Assembly (NCBI RefSeq): GCF_001541315.1
Contig: NZ_LMVK01000001.1
Coordinates: forward strand, 558,001 to 622,000
Reading direction: 5' to 3'
DNA length: 64,000 nucleotides
Source: Agrobacterium tumefaciens str. B6
Lineage (GTDB): Bacteria; Pseudomonadota; Alphaproteobacteria; Rhizobiales; Rhizobiaceae
This document shows, piece after piece, positions 55,098-64,000 of the stretch. The notes under the pieces are model-generated. The model did not search any database and was not told the origin of the DNA. It worked only from the letters and a program-made list of their open reading frames with translations. Every line of letters starts with the position of its first letter. The stretch's first letter is position 1. Position numbers and translations under genes: made by a program.

Positions 55098-56321
55098 TTG
55101 CCGGAACGGCATAGGGTAAAAGCAGGATTTTCTCCGACTATCGACTGCGCCGTGCTGATAGCCGCTGCCGAAAAAGGCTTTGCTGCCGATGAGGGCATAG
55201 AACTCGAACTTTTCCGAAAACAGTCCGCGCGCGCCGTGCTTGCGGCGCTTGGCGAGGATGGCGTTCATGTCGCGCATCTGCCCGCCCCGGTTCCCGTTGG
55301 TTCCGCTGTTGGCCTGGATGACCTGCCAGGCGATATTGTCGGCGTTTTCACACTTTCCCTTGGCGGATCGGCAACGACCGTTTCGCACGGATTTTACGAC
55401 GAACTTTATCGCGAAGGACTGAAGCTGCCGGATCCGGCGGCTTTTGGGCGGGCCATGGCCCGTGTCTGCGCCGCACGCCGGGCGGCAGGTGGAACCCCGC
55501 CGGTCTTTGCGGTCGAGGATATTGTCTCCACGCCATTTTACACCCTGCGTTATCTGCTCGGAAGCTGCGGCGTGCTGCTCGGCCGGGACATGGAAATCGT
55601 CGAAGCCCTGCCGAAGGCGATGCCATCGCTGCTGGAAAGCGGCAAGGTCGATGCGCTCTGTACCGCCGAACCGGCGGGCAGCGCCGTGGGGCTGGGCGGC
55701 GGCGGCCGTATCGTCACCACGGGCGCGCTGATCTGGCACAATGCGCCGGAAAAGATACTGGCCGTGAAGACGCGCTGGGCAGAGGAAAACGCCGCCCTTC
55801 TGGAAGGGCTGCTGCGGGCGCTTTACCGCGCCGGCGAATGGTGCGCCAATGCCGCCAACATAGAGGAACTGGCCGGCATCCTCGCCGCGCCTCAATATCT
55901 GGATGAGAACGGTGAATTCCTGCTGCCAGCGCTGACGGGCTATATTTCCACCTCGCAGCGGGACATGCAGCGCTTTCAGGAGTTTTTCGTGACGAGCGCC
56001 AAGGCCGCCAATTTCCCTTGGCAGAGCCAGGCCCTGTGGTTCTTCAGCCAGATGTTGCGCTGGGGCGAGGTTTCCGCCGATTACCGGCTCGATGCCGCCG
56101 TGGTGGAGGCCGCCCGCAACGCCTACCGGCCGGATATTTTCCGCAAGGCCATGAAGCCGCTTTTCGTGCCGGTGCCGGGTGCCAATCTGAAACTCGAAGG
56201 CACGTTGCGCGAGCCTGTTCATGTCGGCGCGTCGCGCACGGGTCTGGTGCTCGGGCCCGACTGTTTTTTCGACGGCCATGTTTTCGATCCGGAAACGCTG
56301 GCGATGGACGACGAAATCTGA
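55098..56321 (+). CDS. cytosolic NrtA/CmpA/NasS-like solute-binding protein
   Basis: A 407-residue protein of the nitrate/bicarbonate-binding CmpA/NrtA family: VKAGFSPTIDCAVLIAAAEK at the start, then VHVAHLPAPVPVGSAVG and LSLGGSATTVSHGFYDELY are the family's ligand-binding segments. It lacks a signal peptide, so it should act in the cytosol, as NasS does when it senses nitrate. The start TTG 55098 has AAAGGAG 7 bases upstream; the longer form from GTG 55041 runs through the upstream palindrome. No ABC transporter genes or nasT are adjacent, so it is probably a sensor rather than a transport component; the ligand is unknown. Confidence 0.82.
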   Translation: MPERHRVKAGFSPTIDCAVLIAAAEKGFAADEGIELELFRKQSARAVLAALGEDGVHVAHLPAPVPVGSAVGLDDLPGDIVGVFTLSLGGSATTVSHGFYDELYREGLKLPDPAAFGRAMARVCAARRAAGGTPPVFAVEDIVSTPFYTLRYLLGSCGVLLGRDMEIVEALPKAMPSLLESGKVDALCTAEPAGSAVGLGGGGRIVTTGALIWHNAPEKILAVKTRWAEENAALLEGLLRALYRAGEWCANAANIEELAGILAAPQYLDENGEFLLPALTGYISTSQRDMQRFQEFFVTSAKAANFPWQSQALWFFSQMLRWGEVSADYRLDAAVVEAARNAYRPDIFRKAMKPLFVPVPGANLKLEGTLREPVHVGASRTGLVLGPDCFFDGHVFDPETLAMDDEI

Positions 56322-56441
56322 AACGGCAGCGTTAAATCGTCGCGAATGCCTGACTGGCGCGCTTTGGCATTGGCGAAGCGCTCCGGCTTGTCTATGGATG
56401 GCACGCAATACCCCGGTCGGACGATGTAGCGGAGCAGGAAT

Positions 56442-57572
56442 ATGGCAGAGGTCAGCAAGAGCCAGGTGGAGAAGGCGCTGGAAGCGGTGATCTATCCCGG
56501 CAGCGGTAAGAGCATCATCGCACTCGGCATGGTCTCGGAAATCTTCATCGCCGATGCGAAGGCCTATTTTTCGATCACAGTACCGGCCGACAAGGCTGCG
56601 GAGATGGAGCCGCTGCGGCTTTCCGCGGAACAGGCGGCCAAAGGCGTTGAGGGCATCGTCGGCGCCGTCGTCGCGCTGACGGCCGATCGCAAGCCCGGCC
56701 AGCAGCAACCGGCGCCGGCGCGCCCCGCTGCGGCACCCGGCCGGCCGGCCACACAGCCCGGCTCGTCAAAGGTGGGCGTACCAGGCGTGCGGGCCATCAT
56801 CGCCGTGGCCTCGGGCAAGGGCGGGGTGGGCAAGTCCACCACCGCGGTCAATCTGGCGCTCGGTCTCCAGTCGCTCGGCCTCAAGGTCGGCATGCTCGAT
56901 GCCGATATTTACGGCCCTTCGCTGCCGCGATTGCTGAAAATTTCCGGCCGTCCGCAGCAGCAGGAGGACCGCATCATCCTTCCCATGGAAAATTATGGAC
57001 TGAAGGTCATGTCCATGGGCTTTCTGGTGGATGAGGAAGCGGCGATGATCTGGCGCGGGCCGATGGTGCAGTCCGCGCTGATGCAGATGCTGCGCGAAGT
57101 GGCCTGGGGCGAGTTGGATGTGCTGGTGCTGGACATGCCGCCCGGCACCGGCGATGCGCAGCTTACCATCGCCCAGCAGGTGCCGCTCGCCGGCGCGGTC
57201 ATCGTCTCCACACCGCAGGATCTGGCGCTGATCGACGCTCGCAAGGGCATCACCATGTTCCGCAAGGTGGAGGTGCCGCTGCTCGGCGTCATCGAGAATA
57301 TGAGCTATTTCATCGCGCCCGATACCGGCGCTCGTTACGATATTTTCGGCCATGGCGGCGCGAAGGCGGAAGCGGAAAGGATCGGCGTGCCCTTCCTCGG
57401 CGAAGTGCCGCTCACCATCTCCATCCGCGAAATGTCGGATGCCGGAACGCCTGTTGTCGCCGCCGAGCCCGATGGCCCGCAGGCCGCGATCTACCGCGAT
57501 ATCGCGCAAAAAGTCTGGGCGCGCATTGGTGCGAGCGAGCAAAAAGCCGCGCCGAGGATCGTTTTCGAATAA
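56442..57572 (+). CDS. Mrp/ApbC-family P-loop iron-sulfur carrier lacking CxxC
   Basis: A 376-residue protein with an N-terminal DUF59-like domain (about 1-85), a Pro/Ala-rich linker and a deviant-Walker ATPase domain: ASGKGGVGKSTTAVNLA near residue 122, then GMLDADIYGPSLP and DMPPGTGDAQL. Mrp/ApbC proteins carry iron-sulfur clusters via a CxxC in the C-terminal part; here the equivalent position reads ENMSYFIAPDTG (A292 and T295 instead of Cys). Function as an Fe-S carrier is therefore uncertain. A strong terminator follows the gene. Confidence 0.9.
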   Translation: MAEVSKSQVEKALEAVIYPGSGKSIIALGMVSEIFIADAKAYFSITVPADKAAEMEPLRLSAEQAAKGVEGIVGAVVALTADRKPGQQQPAPARPAAAPGRPATQPGSSKVGVPGVRAIIAVASGKGGVGKSTTAVNLALGLQSLGLKVGMLDADIYGPSLPRLLKISGRPQQQEDRIILPMENYGLKVMSMGFLVDEEAAMIWRGPMVQSALMQMLREVAWGELDVLVLDMPPGTGDAQLTIAQQVPLAGAVIVSTPQDLALIDARKGITMFRKVEVPLLGVIENMSYFIAPDTGARYDIFGHGGAKAEAERIGVPFLGEVPLTISIREMSDAGTPVVAAEPDGPQAAIYRDIAQKVWARIGASEQKAAPRIVFE

Positions 57573-57590
57573 TGCGCCAGTCGCGGACGC

Positions 57591-57616
57591 AAAGCGGGCA
57601 GGCATCTGCCCGCTTT
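57591..57616 (+). terminator. terminator-like hairpin after mrp
   Basis: Perfect 11-bp stem AAAGCGGGCAG/CTGCCCGCTTT with a GCAT loop, then GAATAATCCTTTT. The T-stretch is displaced, but the stem is strong enough to end the mrp transcript. Confidence 0.7.
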
Positions 57617-57908
57617 GAATAATCCTTTTAAAACAGAAGATTAACCGAAAGTATCTGGTAGCATTTCCGGATTTGAACTCCAGAGATGCTTCGCCTGCAA
57701 TGCTGTCGCGAAAAAATATTGCTTGATTGCATCTCGCTTTGGGCGCATACGCCTGCGCCGTTTGGCTCTTGGTCCATCGGGCTGGCGAGATTGTGAAATC
57801 CCGCCTGGTCCGGCGCTCCCTGAAGTGTCGTCCAAAGGTTTGCCGACGGCAAACAGGATATGTTAAGCAGCATTGCGGCAAGCCCGCGATGTGGAGCGGA
57901 GAAGCGGA

Positions 57909-58886
57909 TTGATAAAAGCCTATCGCGCCAATTGCGAGGCGATCAGCCTGTCGGCAGTCGACGGCTCCGGACCGATTCCCGACGACATCGTCTGGATCGA
58001 TCTCGTCAATCCAGACAGGGCGGAAGAGCAGCATGTGGAAAAGCTGCTGGGCGTGGAACTGCCGACGCGCGAAGACCTGAAAGATATCGAGCCTTCCAGT
58101 CGTCTCTATATGGAAGACGCCAATGTCTTCATGACTGCGTCTCTGGTGTGGAAGGCGGATTCGGATGATCCGCGCCTCACCGATGTCGCCTTCGTTCTGG
58201 TTGGCAAGCGTCTGGTGACAATCCGTTATGCCGAGCCGAAATCATTCCACCTTTTCATTGCCGCCATTACCCGCGCGCCGCACGAAATGCGCAGCGGCAC
58301 GGCGCTGCTTTTGAAACTGCTCGAAACGATCGTCGACCGCACGGCGGAAATTCTTGAAAACTCGGTCGCCGGCATCGACAATCTCGCGGCCGACATTCTC
58401 GGCAGCCAGGCCCGTTCCAAACGCAAGGCGCCGCGCTATCTCGAAGACCGCCTGACCAATATCGCCGCCTATCACCGGCTGATCTCGAAGGTCCGCGTCA
58501 GCCTCGCATCGCTGGCGCGGCTGCAGACCTTCCTCTCCACCAGCGATCAGGCTCGCGAGGACAAGGGAGCGAGGGAACAGGGCAAGTCGATCGGGCGCGA
58601 TATTCAGTCGCTGAACGAACATGCCTCCTTCGTTTCCGGCAATCTGACCTTCCTGCTTGACGCCTCGCTCGGCATCATCAACATCGAGCAGAACGGCATC
58701 ATCAAGATATTCTCGATTGCCTCGGTGGTGTTTTTGCCGCCCACGCTGGTGGCCTCGGTTTACGGAATGAACTTTCAACTCATGCCGGAGTTGAACTGGA
58801 CGTTCGGTTATCCCCTGGCGCTTGTTATCATGCTGATGTCCGCAATCATCCCGTTTCTCTTTTTTCGTTGGAAGGGCTGGCTCTGA
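57909..58886 (+). CDS. CorA-family magnesium/divalent cation transporter
   Basis: A 325-residue CorA-type channel for Mg2+ (or Co2+/Ni2+). The cytosolic N-terminal domain leads into a long helix, then two membrane helices near the C-terminus with the YGMN selectivity signature in VASVYGMNFQLMPEL. The TTG 57909 start has GGAG 7 bases upstream; a longer reading from 57873 is rejected. The leader (57617-57908) has a perfect hairpin GTTTGCC/GGCAAAC at 57838-57854. A kup gene follows after 15 bases. Confidence 0.92.
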   Translation: MIKAYRANCEAISLSAVDGSGPIPDDIVWIDLVNPDRAEEQHVEKLLGVELPTREDLKDIEPSSRLYMEDANVFMTASLVWKADSDDPRLTDVAFVLVGKRLVTIRYAEPKSFHLFIAAITRAPHEMRSGTALLLKLLETIVDRTAEILENSVAGIDNLAADILGSQARSKRKAPRYLEDRLTNIAAYHRLISKVRVSLASLARLQTFLSTSDQAREDKGAREQGKSIGRDIQSLNEHASFVSGNLTFLLDASLGIINIEQNGIIKIFSIASVVFLPPTLVASVYGMNFQLMPELNWTFGYPLALVIMLMSAIIPFLFFRWKGWL

Positions 58887-58901
58887 GGAGCCAGGATCAT
58901 C

Positions 58902-60821
58902 ATGTCCCAGATCGTTGACAAGGACGTTGCCGAGAAACCGGATGCCGATGACGAGCACAAGAACAAGGGGCTTTACGCCGCGATCCTTGGTTCGATCGGC
59001 GTCGTCTATGGCGATATCGGCACCAGCCCGCTCTATGCCTTTCGCGAAGCCCTGCGGCCCATCGCCTATGACGGGGTGACTCAGGAAGAAGTCATCGGCC
59101 TGACATCACTGATGATCTGGTCTTTGACGATCATCGTCACCTTCAAATATATCACGCTGCTGCTGCGCGCCGACAATGACGGCGAAGGCGGCACGCTTTC
59201 GCTGCTGGCGCTGCTGATGAAGACGGCGGGCACCCATCGCGGCGTGCTCATCGTGCTCGGCCTCATCGGTGCTGCCCTGTTTCTCGGCGATGCGATGATC
59301 ACCCCGGCACTATCGGTGCTTTCGGCGGTGGAAGGCCTGAAACTCGTCACGCCGGAGATGGACGAATTCATCATTCCGATTTCCGTCGGCATCCTCATTG
59401 GCCTCTTCGCCATTCAGTCTCACGGCACGGGCACGGTGGCGAAGTTCTTCGGGCCGATCACCGCGGTCTGGTTCATCGTCATGGGGCTTGCGGGCCTCAT
59501 CCATATTGCCGACGATTTCAGCATTCTCTTTGCCTTCAACCCGTGGCATGCGGTCGAGTTTCTGGCGAATGAAGGTTTTTACGGCATCGTCGTGCTGGGC
59601 GCGGTCTTCCTGACGATAACAGGGGCGGAAGCGCTTTACGCCGATCTCGGCCATTTCGGTCGCCGTCCCATCCAGTGGGCGTGGTTCTGTCTGGTTTTCC
59701 CGGCATTGACGCTGAACTATCTCGGTCAGGGCGCGCTGGTGCTGAAAGACCCGGCGGCGATGTCCAATCCGTTCTATCTGATGTTCCCGCAATGGGCGAT
59801 CCTGCCGGCCGTCATTCTGGCGACTGCCGCCACCATCATCGCCAGCCAGGCGGTCATAACAGGTGCGTTTTCGCTCGTGCGTCAGGCGATCCATCTCGGC
59901 TACCTGCCGCGCATGGAAATCCTCTTCACCTCGGAAACCAATACGGGGCAGATCTACCTGCCCGCCGTCAACACCATCCTGCTGTTCGGCGTCGTCGCGC
60001 TGGTGCTCACCTTCAAGAGTTCGGATGCGCTGGCCACCGCCTACGGTATTTCCGTCACCGGCGCGATGGTCGTCACCAGCCTGATGTTCTTCGAATTCGT
60101 GCGCAAGCGCTGGCAATGGTCGGTCTGGCTGGCAATCGCCGTGCTGGCCCCGCTTCTGGCGCTGGAACTGATCTTCCTCGGCGCGAACCTGCTCAAGATT
60201 CACGATGGTGGCTACGTGCCGGTGCTCTTGGCAATTGCCTTCCCCGTCATCATGACCACCTGGCAGCGCGGCTCGAAAATCCTCTCCGCCAAGACCCGCC
60301 GCGGTGATGTGCCGTTGAAGGCTTTCGTCGCTTCGGTGGAAAAGGAAAGCGCCCATGCGCCGGTGCGTGTGCCCGGCACCGCGATTTTCTTGACCGGCGA
60401 TCCGGAGGCCGCGCCGGCGGCACTGCTGCACAATCTCAAGCATAACCACGTTCTGCACGACAAGAACGTCATCCTGACGATCCGCACCGAAGACCAGCCG
60501 CGCGTTCACCCCGAGGATCGTTATACGCTGACGAAACTGAGTGATCGTTTTGCCGTGGTCGAACTGCATTTCGGCTTCATGGAAACGCAGAACGTCACCC
60601 AGGCACTCGGCTATCTGCGCCGTACCGGCTACAAGTTCGACATCATGTCCACTTCGTTTTATCTCGGCCGTCGCAAGCTGGTGCCGGATCCGAAATCGGG
60701 CATGCCGGGCTGGCAGAACCGCCTGTTCATCGCGCTTGCCGAAACGGCCGCCGATCCCTCGGACTACTTCCGCTTGCCCGCCAACCGCGTGGTGGAACTC
60801 GGCTCGCACGTCGTCGTCTGA
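58902..60821 (+). CDS. kup: Kup-family potassium transporter
   Basis: A 639-residue K+:H+ symporter of the KUP/HAK/KT family, with about 12 membrane helices. The hallmark [15 protein letters not shown] is near residue 27, [19 protein letters not shown] follows, and [14 protein letters not shown] is conserved, as is GYGS-like sequence. The C-terminal cytosolic domain starts near residue 460. It is 15 bases after the CorA gene and so co-transcribed with it, pairing Mg2+ and K+ uptake. Rhizobia often have several kup copies. Confidence 0.94.
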   Translation: MSQIVDKDVAEKPDADDEHKNKGLYAAILGSIGVVYGDIGTSPLYAFREALRPIAYDGVTQEEVIGLTSLMIWSLTIIVTFKYITLLLRADNDGEGGTLSLLALLMKTAGTHRGVLIVLGLIGAALFLGDAMITPALSVLSAVEGLKLVTPEMDEFIIPISVGILIGLFAIQSHGTGTVAKFFGPITAVWFIVMGLAGLIHIADDFSILFAFNPWHAVEFLANEGFYGIVVLGAVFLTITGAEALYADLGHFGRRPIQWAWFCLVFPALTLNYLGQGALVLKDPAAMSNPFYLMFPQWAILPAVILATAATIIASQAVITGAFSLVRQAIHLGYLPRMEILFTSETNTGQIYLPAVNTILLFGVVALVLTFKSSDALATAYGISVTGAMVVTSLMFFEFVRKRWQWSVWLAIAVLAPLLALELIFLGANLLKIHDGGYVPVLLAIAFPVIMTTWQRGSKILSAKTRRGDVPLKAFVASVEKESAHAPVRVPGTAIFLTGDPEAAPAALLHNLKHNHVLHDKNVILTIRTEDQPRVHPEDRYTLTKLSDRFAVVELHFGFMETQNVTQALGYLRRTGYKFDIMSTSFYLGRRKLVPDPKSGMPGWQNRLFIALAETAADPSDYFRLPANRVVELGSHVVV

Positions 60822-60864
60822 CGACGGGAGCATGCCTCTCGGCAATCTGAGAGGCTCCTTCCTT

Positions 60865-60895
60865 CCGTCATTCCGGCTCAAGACCGGAATGACGG
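60865..60895. terminator. hairpin after kup
   Basis: Perfect 12-bp stem CCGTCATTCCGG/CCGGAATGACGG with a CTCAAGA loop, downstream of kup. A similar ATTCCGGCC/GGCCGGAAT hairpin occurs at 10970-10994, so it may be a repeat half. It lacks a T-run, so termination is likely but not assured. Confidence 0.6.
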
Positions 60896-61102
60896 CGGTG
60901 GGGATGCCGTGCATGAAGCTGTGTCCGATACTATGGAATCTAAAGCAGCGCGACGCGCATTAGAATATGTTCACACATTAACGTGAAACCGCGTCCGTCA
61001 CCGGCGTTAACCAAGCATCAAGGTTAATAAGAGATTCTCGAACACCTGTAGCAAATATGGTTGTCGGTGTTCGGAGTGCTGGTTTTGCGTTCGAAAAGAG
61101 TA

Positions 61103-62266
61103 ATGCGTCGTCGGTCCCCCGTGTCCCTTCAGGGGTGGGCGTCAAAATGGACCTCGCCCGTCGTCTTCGGCCTTGCCGCCTGGCTCGTTTTTCCATCCCT
61201 CGCCGCCCGTGCCGATCTGGCCTCGCTTCTGGCCGGGCTGGACAAGGGCGGGGAGCAATGGCGCATGGTGCTGACGGCATCTCCGGCAGGCTCCGTTCAC
61301 AATGCCTCGCTGACTTTCGACGATGCCGCAGGGGAGGCCGCATTGCATGGCGGCGGCATGACCCTGCCCAATGGCAGCAAGGTCGCCTTTGTCACCAACA
61401 AGAAGGGTGAGGCAACGACGCCGGACAGCGAGCGCGTCAACCGCGCCGCCAAGAAGGGCCGCATCGTCGCAACCGAAATCATGCAGCCGCCCAAGGCCTT
61501 CACCGCCGGTTCCGTCCTGCAGCGCACCAGCATGCTGGATATCGAGCCGCTGAAGCGCAAGGACCGCACGGCTTTCGTCAAGCCGAAGCGCGGCAAGGAC
61601 GTGGAACTCGCCTCCTTCTATTTCCGCCGTGAGGAAAAGAAGGCGGACAAAAGCGTCTCGCCGATGCTGGCCGAACTCATCACCAACAGGACGCCGGATA
61701 TTCTCGCCACGGCTTACGCGCCGGCCGAGCCGGATTTCGCCCGCGAGTCGCCCTTCGACGCCATTCTCAAAAAGCCCGAGGCCGGTCGTTTCGTGCCGCA
61801 GATCAGCCAGGACGATCACGCCTGGGCAGCCACCCCGCTGCCGGCCGCCGTGTTTTCCGCAGCCGAACAGCAATGCCTGGCTTCAGGCATCTATTTCGAG
61901 GCGCGCGGAGAATCGGTGAAGGGACAGGCGGCCGTGGCACAGGTCATCCTCAACCGCGTGCGCAACCCCGCTTATCCGAAAACCATCTGCGGCGTCGTTT
62001 ATCAGAACAAGGACTGGCGCAACCGCTGCCAGTTTTCTTTCGCCTGCGACAATATCAAGGACCGGGTGAACTCCGAACGCCACTGGAAGATGGCGCGTGA
62101 AGTGGCCATGGCCACCACCGCCGGCAAAATCTGGTTGAACGAAGTGGGCTCCGCTACCCATTATCACGCCGTTTATGTGCGTCCCGCCTGGGGCAAGTCC
62201 ATGAAGAAGGTCGGCAGGATCGGCCTGCACGTCTTTTACCGTACCTATGGTGGCGGCTGGAGCTGA
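61103..62266 (+). CDS. SleB-like cell wall hydrolase (Hydrolase_2 domain)
   Basis: A 387-residue envelope protein. A hydrophobic N-terminal segment (VVFGLAAWLVFPSLAARA) serves as signal or anchor. After a variable middle region, the C-terminal 140 residues form a Hydrolase_2/SleB domain: CLASGIYFEARGESVKGQAA (catalytic Glu), VILNRVRNPAYP and FSFACDNIKDR. In Bacillus, SleB degrades spore cortex; in alphaproteobacteria relatives act on vegetative peptidoglycan. ATG 61103 is preferred; a TTG at 61061 would add 14 residues before the signal. Confidence 0.85.
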   Translation: MRRRSPVSLQGWASKWTSPVVFGLAAWLVFPSLAARADLASLLAGLDKGGEQWRMVLTASPAGSVHNASLTFDDAAGEAALHGGGMTLPNGSKVAFVTNKKGEATTPDSERVNRAAKKGRIVATEIMQPPKAFTAGSVLQRTSMLDIEPLKRKDRTAFVKPKRGKDVELASFYFRREEKKADKSVSPMLAELITNRTPDILATAYAPAEPDFARESPFDAILKKPEAGRFVPQISQDDHAWAATPLPAAVFSAAEQQCLASGIYFEARGESVKGQAAVAQVILNRVRNPAYPKTICGVVYQNKDWRNRCQFSFACDNIKDRVNSERHWKMAREVAMATTAGKIWLNEVGSATHYHAVYVRPAWGKSMKKVGRIGLHVFYRTYGGGWS

Positions 62267-62403
62267 TACCACCGCCGATTTGTCGCATTTTGCGTGTCAA
62301 AAATGCCGATTCCCTGGGGAAACATCGCCGCTAAACCGCGATTTGATGTCAAGCTGTTGTTTTTGCATGATTAATTTGTGCCAAAACAACCGCTCGCAGT
62401 GCC

Positions 62404-62432
62404 TTGACTAGAGAAGCCCCTAAAACTATGTT
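62404..62432 (+). promoter_or_regulatory. promoter of the atpIBE operon
   Basis: TTGACT (62404-62409) and TATGTT (62427-62432) are separated by 17 bases, a good sigma-70-type spacing, upstream of atpI and beyond the SleB-like gene. Experimental start sites are not known. Confidence 0.6.
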
Positions 62433-62536
62433 GCGCGCGACTTCAGAGCGGGCTGGAACAGGCTTAATCCGTCACCGTTTACAACTCCAAAGGGTTCTGG
62501 CATGGCTGGAACGGAGAAAATGGGTGGGATTTTAAG

Positions 62537-62902
62537 ATGACTGGCAACCGTGACGATAGTCTGGACGAGCGCCGCAAGCGCCTTGCCGAAGAGCTGGCAA
62601 AGGTGAAGGCGGAGGATGAGGCGGAAGTGAGGGCGGAGACCAACGCTGCGGAAAACCGGAAAGGTTTTGCGATGGCGGTTAAGCTCTCATCGGAGTTCAT
62701 TTCGGCCATCGTGGTCGGCGCTATGCTGGGTTATCTTCTGGACTATTTTGTCGGCACGACGCCGTGGGGGATGATCGTTCTTCTTCTTCTCGGTTTCTGC
62801 GCAGGCGTATTGAATGTGTTGCGCTCGACCGGCGCGGTGGCCAAGCCGCCGCTGCTGGAAAAGGCGGACAGACAGGACGAGGGTGGAAAAGACGGCGTTT
62901 AA
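62537..62902 (+). CDS. atpI: ATP synthase assembly protein I
   Basis: A 121-residue AtpI. A charged N-terminus (DDSLDERRKRLAEELAKVKA) is followed by two hydrophobic helices (FISAIVVGAMLGYLLDYFVG and GMIVLLLLGFCAGVLNVLR). AtpI assists assembly of the c-ring of F1Fo ATP synthase and is usually first in the atp operon, as here. Function is by family. Confidence 0.9.
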   Translation: MTGNRDDSLDERRKRLAEELAKVKAEDEAEVRAETNAAENRKGFAMAVKLSSEFISAIVVGAMLGYLLDYFVGTTPWGMIVLLLLGFCAGVLNVLRSTGAVAKPPLLEKADRQDEGGKDGV

Positions 62903-62962
62903 GCTGTTTTTTCTTGCAGTTGAGATGCCGCGACAGGCGGCGACAGGTAAAGAGGGCAGCCG

Positions 62963-63712
62963 GTGGCAAACGATCCGACCCATCAGTTCTTGGTGCAGCC
63001 GATCATTCCGATCGAAATTGGCGGCGTCGATTTTTCCTTCACCAATGCGTCGCTTTTCATGGTCGCGACCGTGGCTGCCGCTTCCGGTTTCCTTTATTTC
63101 GCAACGTCGAACCGCGGTCTGATCCCGACCCGCATGCAGTCCGTTGCTGAAATGTCCTACGAGTTCATCGCCTCCATGCTGCGCGAAGGCGCCGGCAAGA
63201 AGGGCATGGTGTTCTTCCCATTCGTGTTCTCGCTGTTCATGTTCGTGCTGACGGCAAACCTGCTTGGCATGTTCCCGTATTTCTTCACGGTCACCAGCCA
63301 GATCATCGTCACCTTCGCGCTTGCCTGCCTCGTCATCGGCACGGTCATCGTTTACGGTTTCTACAAGCACGGCCTGCACTTCTTCGGCATTTTCGCCCCC
63401 TCGGGCGTGCCGAAGGCGCTTTTGCCGCTTGTCGCGTCAATTGAAATGATTTCGTTCCTGTCGCGCCCGATCAGCCTTTCCGTTCGTCTTTTCGCGAACA
63501 TGCTGGCCGGCCACATCACGCTCAAGGTTTTCGCAGGCTTCGTTGCCTCCATGGGCGCGCTCGGCGCGCTCGGCATCGGTGGCGCAGTTCTGCCTCTCAT
63601 CATGACGGTCGCCATGACCGCTCTCGAATTTCTCGTTGCCTTCCTGCAGGCTTACGTCTTCGCGGTACTGACTTGCATGTACCTGAACGACGCCGTGCAT
63701 GGTGGTCACTGA
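62963..63712 (+). CDS. atpB: ATP synthase Fo subunit a
   Basis: A 249-residue membrane protein carrying the proton half-channels of ATP synthase. Helices include [21 protein letters not shown] and the conserved [15 protein letters not shown] with the essential Arg. The GTG start at 62963 has GAGG about 8 bases upstream. It follows atpI by 60 bases in the same transcript. Confidence 0.96.
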   Translation: MANDPTHQFLVQPIIPIEIGGVDFSFTNASLFMVATVAAASGFLYFATSNRGLIPTRMQSVAEMSYEFIASMLREGAGKKGMVFFPFVFSLFMFVLTANLLGMFPYFFTVTSQIIVTFALACLVIGTVIVYGFYKHGLHFFGIFAPSGVPKALLPLVASIEMISFLSRPISLSVRLFANMLAGHITLKVFAGFVASMGALGALGIGGAVLPLIMTVAMTALEFLVAFLQAYVFAVLTCMYLNDAVHGGH

Positions 63713-63784
63713 GAAGTAAAGTCGCTGGCCCCGGCAACGGGCGTCAAAAACAGCCGCAACAACCAATATCTCAAGGAGTCTCAC

Positions 63785-64000
63785 ATGGAAGCGGAAGCAG
63801 CAAAGTACATCGGCGCAGGTCTCGCATGCCTCGGCATGGCTGGTACGTCCCTCGCACTCGGCCGTATCTTCGGTGATTACCTGTCCGGCGCACTGCGCAA
63901 CCCCTCTGCTGCCGACAGCCAGTTCGGCCGTCTGGTATTCGGCTTTGCCGTTACGGAAGCTCTGGGCATCTTCTCGCTGCTCGTTGCTCTCCTTCTCCTG
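63785..64000 (+). CDS. atpE: ATP synthase Fo subunit c (partial at window end)
   Basis: The first 72 codons of subunit c are present (MEAEAAKYIGAGLACLGMAG at the start) and the gene runs out of the window; the family length is about 75 residues. The proton-binding carboxylate is the Glu in FAVTEALGIFSLL near residue 59. An AAGGAG precedes the ATG. It follows atpB by 72 bases. Confidence 0.96.
   Translation, partial: MEAEAAKYIGAGLACLGMAGTSLALGRIFGDYLSGALRNPSAADSQFGRLVFGFAVTEALGIFSLLVALLLL

Noticed and set aside
55077..56708. 543-codon frame opposite the receptor-like gene and mrp
   Set aside because: The plus-strand genes show family motifs; this frame has none and crosses two genes.
57617..57908. 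M-box or other known magnesium riboswitch before corA
   Set aside because: No known riboswitch core could be matched; only a simple hairpin is visible.
59310..60914. 534-codon frame opposite kup
   Set aside because: Shadow of a well-conserved transporter, with no recognisable domain.

Overview
The window is GC-rich, densely packed chromosomal DNA from an alphaproteobacterium of the Rhizobiaceae, most likely the Agrobacterium tumefaciens/fabrum complex. The evidence is the adjacent mannosylfructose-phosphate synthase and phosphatase genes (described from Agrobacterium), the split hisZ/hisG arrangement, rhizobial intergenic palindromic repeats, a HrcA-type CIRCE element before groESL, and the start of an alphaproteobacterial atpIBE operon. 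No rRNA, tRNA, CRISPR array, insertion sequence or prophage was seen.

Layout. 0-3 kb: mfpsA-mfppB osmolyte genes and a FadR-type regulator. 3.3-10 kb: a DUF3422 gene, then a LysR gene divergent from glcD-glcE-glcF (glycolate oxidase). 10-16 kb: an outer-membrane barrel, an L,D-transpeptidase, 3-methyladenine glycosylase, a YeiH-type exporter divergent from its LysR gene, and two small His/Met-rich exported proteins. 16-21 kb: a toxin-antitoxin pair coupled to a methyltransferase-like gene, then hisS-VOC-hisZ-hisG. 21-25 kb: DoxX, a small PAS-like protein, groESL. 25-34 kb: HAD hydrolase, ribF, ileS, a lipoprotein, tadA, a pseudouridine synthase with a long repetitive disordered tail, rsmD. 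34-46 kb: patatin, a Kef-type antiporter, pmbA, an inositol-monophosphatase-like gene, DUF4170, waaA-HAD-lpxK (Kdo/lipid A), an AT-rich islet with a DUF3892 gene, DUF2093, mutL. 46-50 kb: a PAS/receiver protein followed by a GGDEF-EAL protein. 50-54 kb: a De Ley-Doudoroff-type galactose operon (SDR, dgoK, dgoA, SMP-30 lactonase) divergent from an IclR gene. 54-64 kb: a LuxR solo, a cytosolic NrtA/NasS-like binding protein, Mrp, CorA, Kup, a SleB-like hydrolase, and atpI-atpB-atpE (cut by the window end).

Most genes are core housekeeping or metabolic. The parts most worth a second look are the LuxR solo beside a cytosolic nitrate-receptor-like protein, the toxin-antitoxin operon that runs into a methyltransferase-like gene, the PAS/double-receiver plus DGDEF-EAL pair, the 114-bp coding repeats in the pseudouridine synthase tail, and several clean palindromes between divergent genes. 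Starts were moved from the longest possible ORF wherever a Shine-Dalgarno sequence, signal peptide or family length argued for it; several are TTG or GTG.
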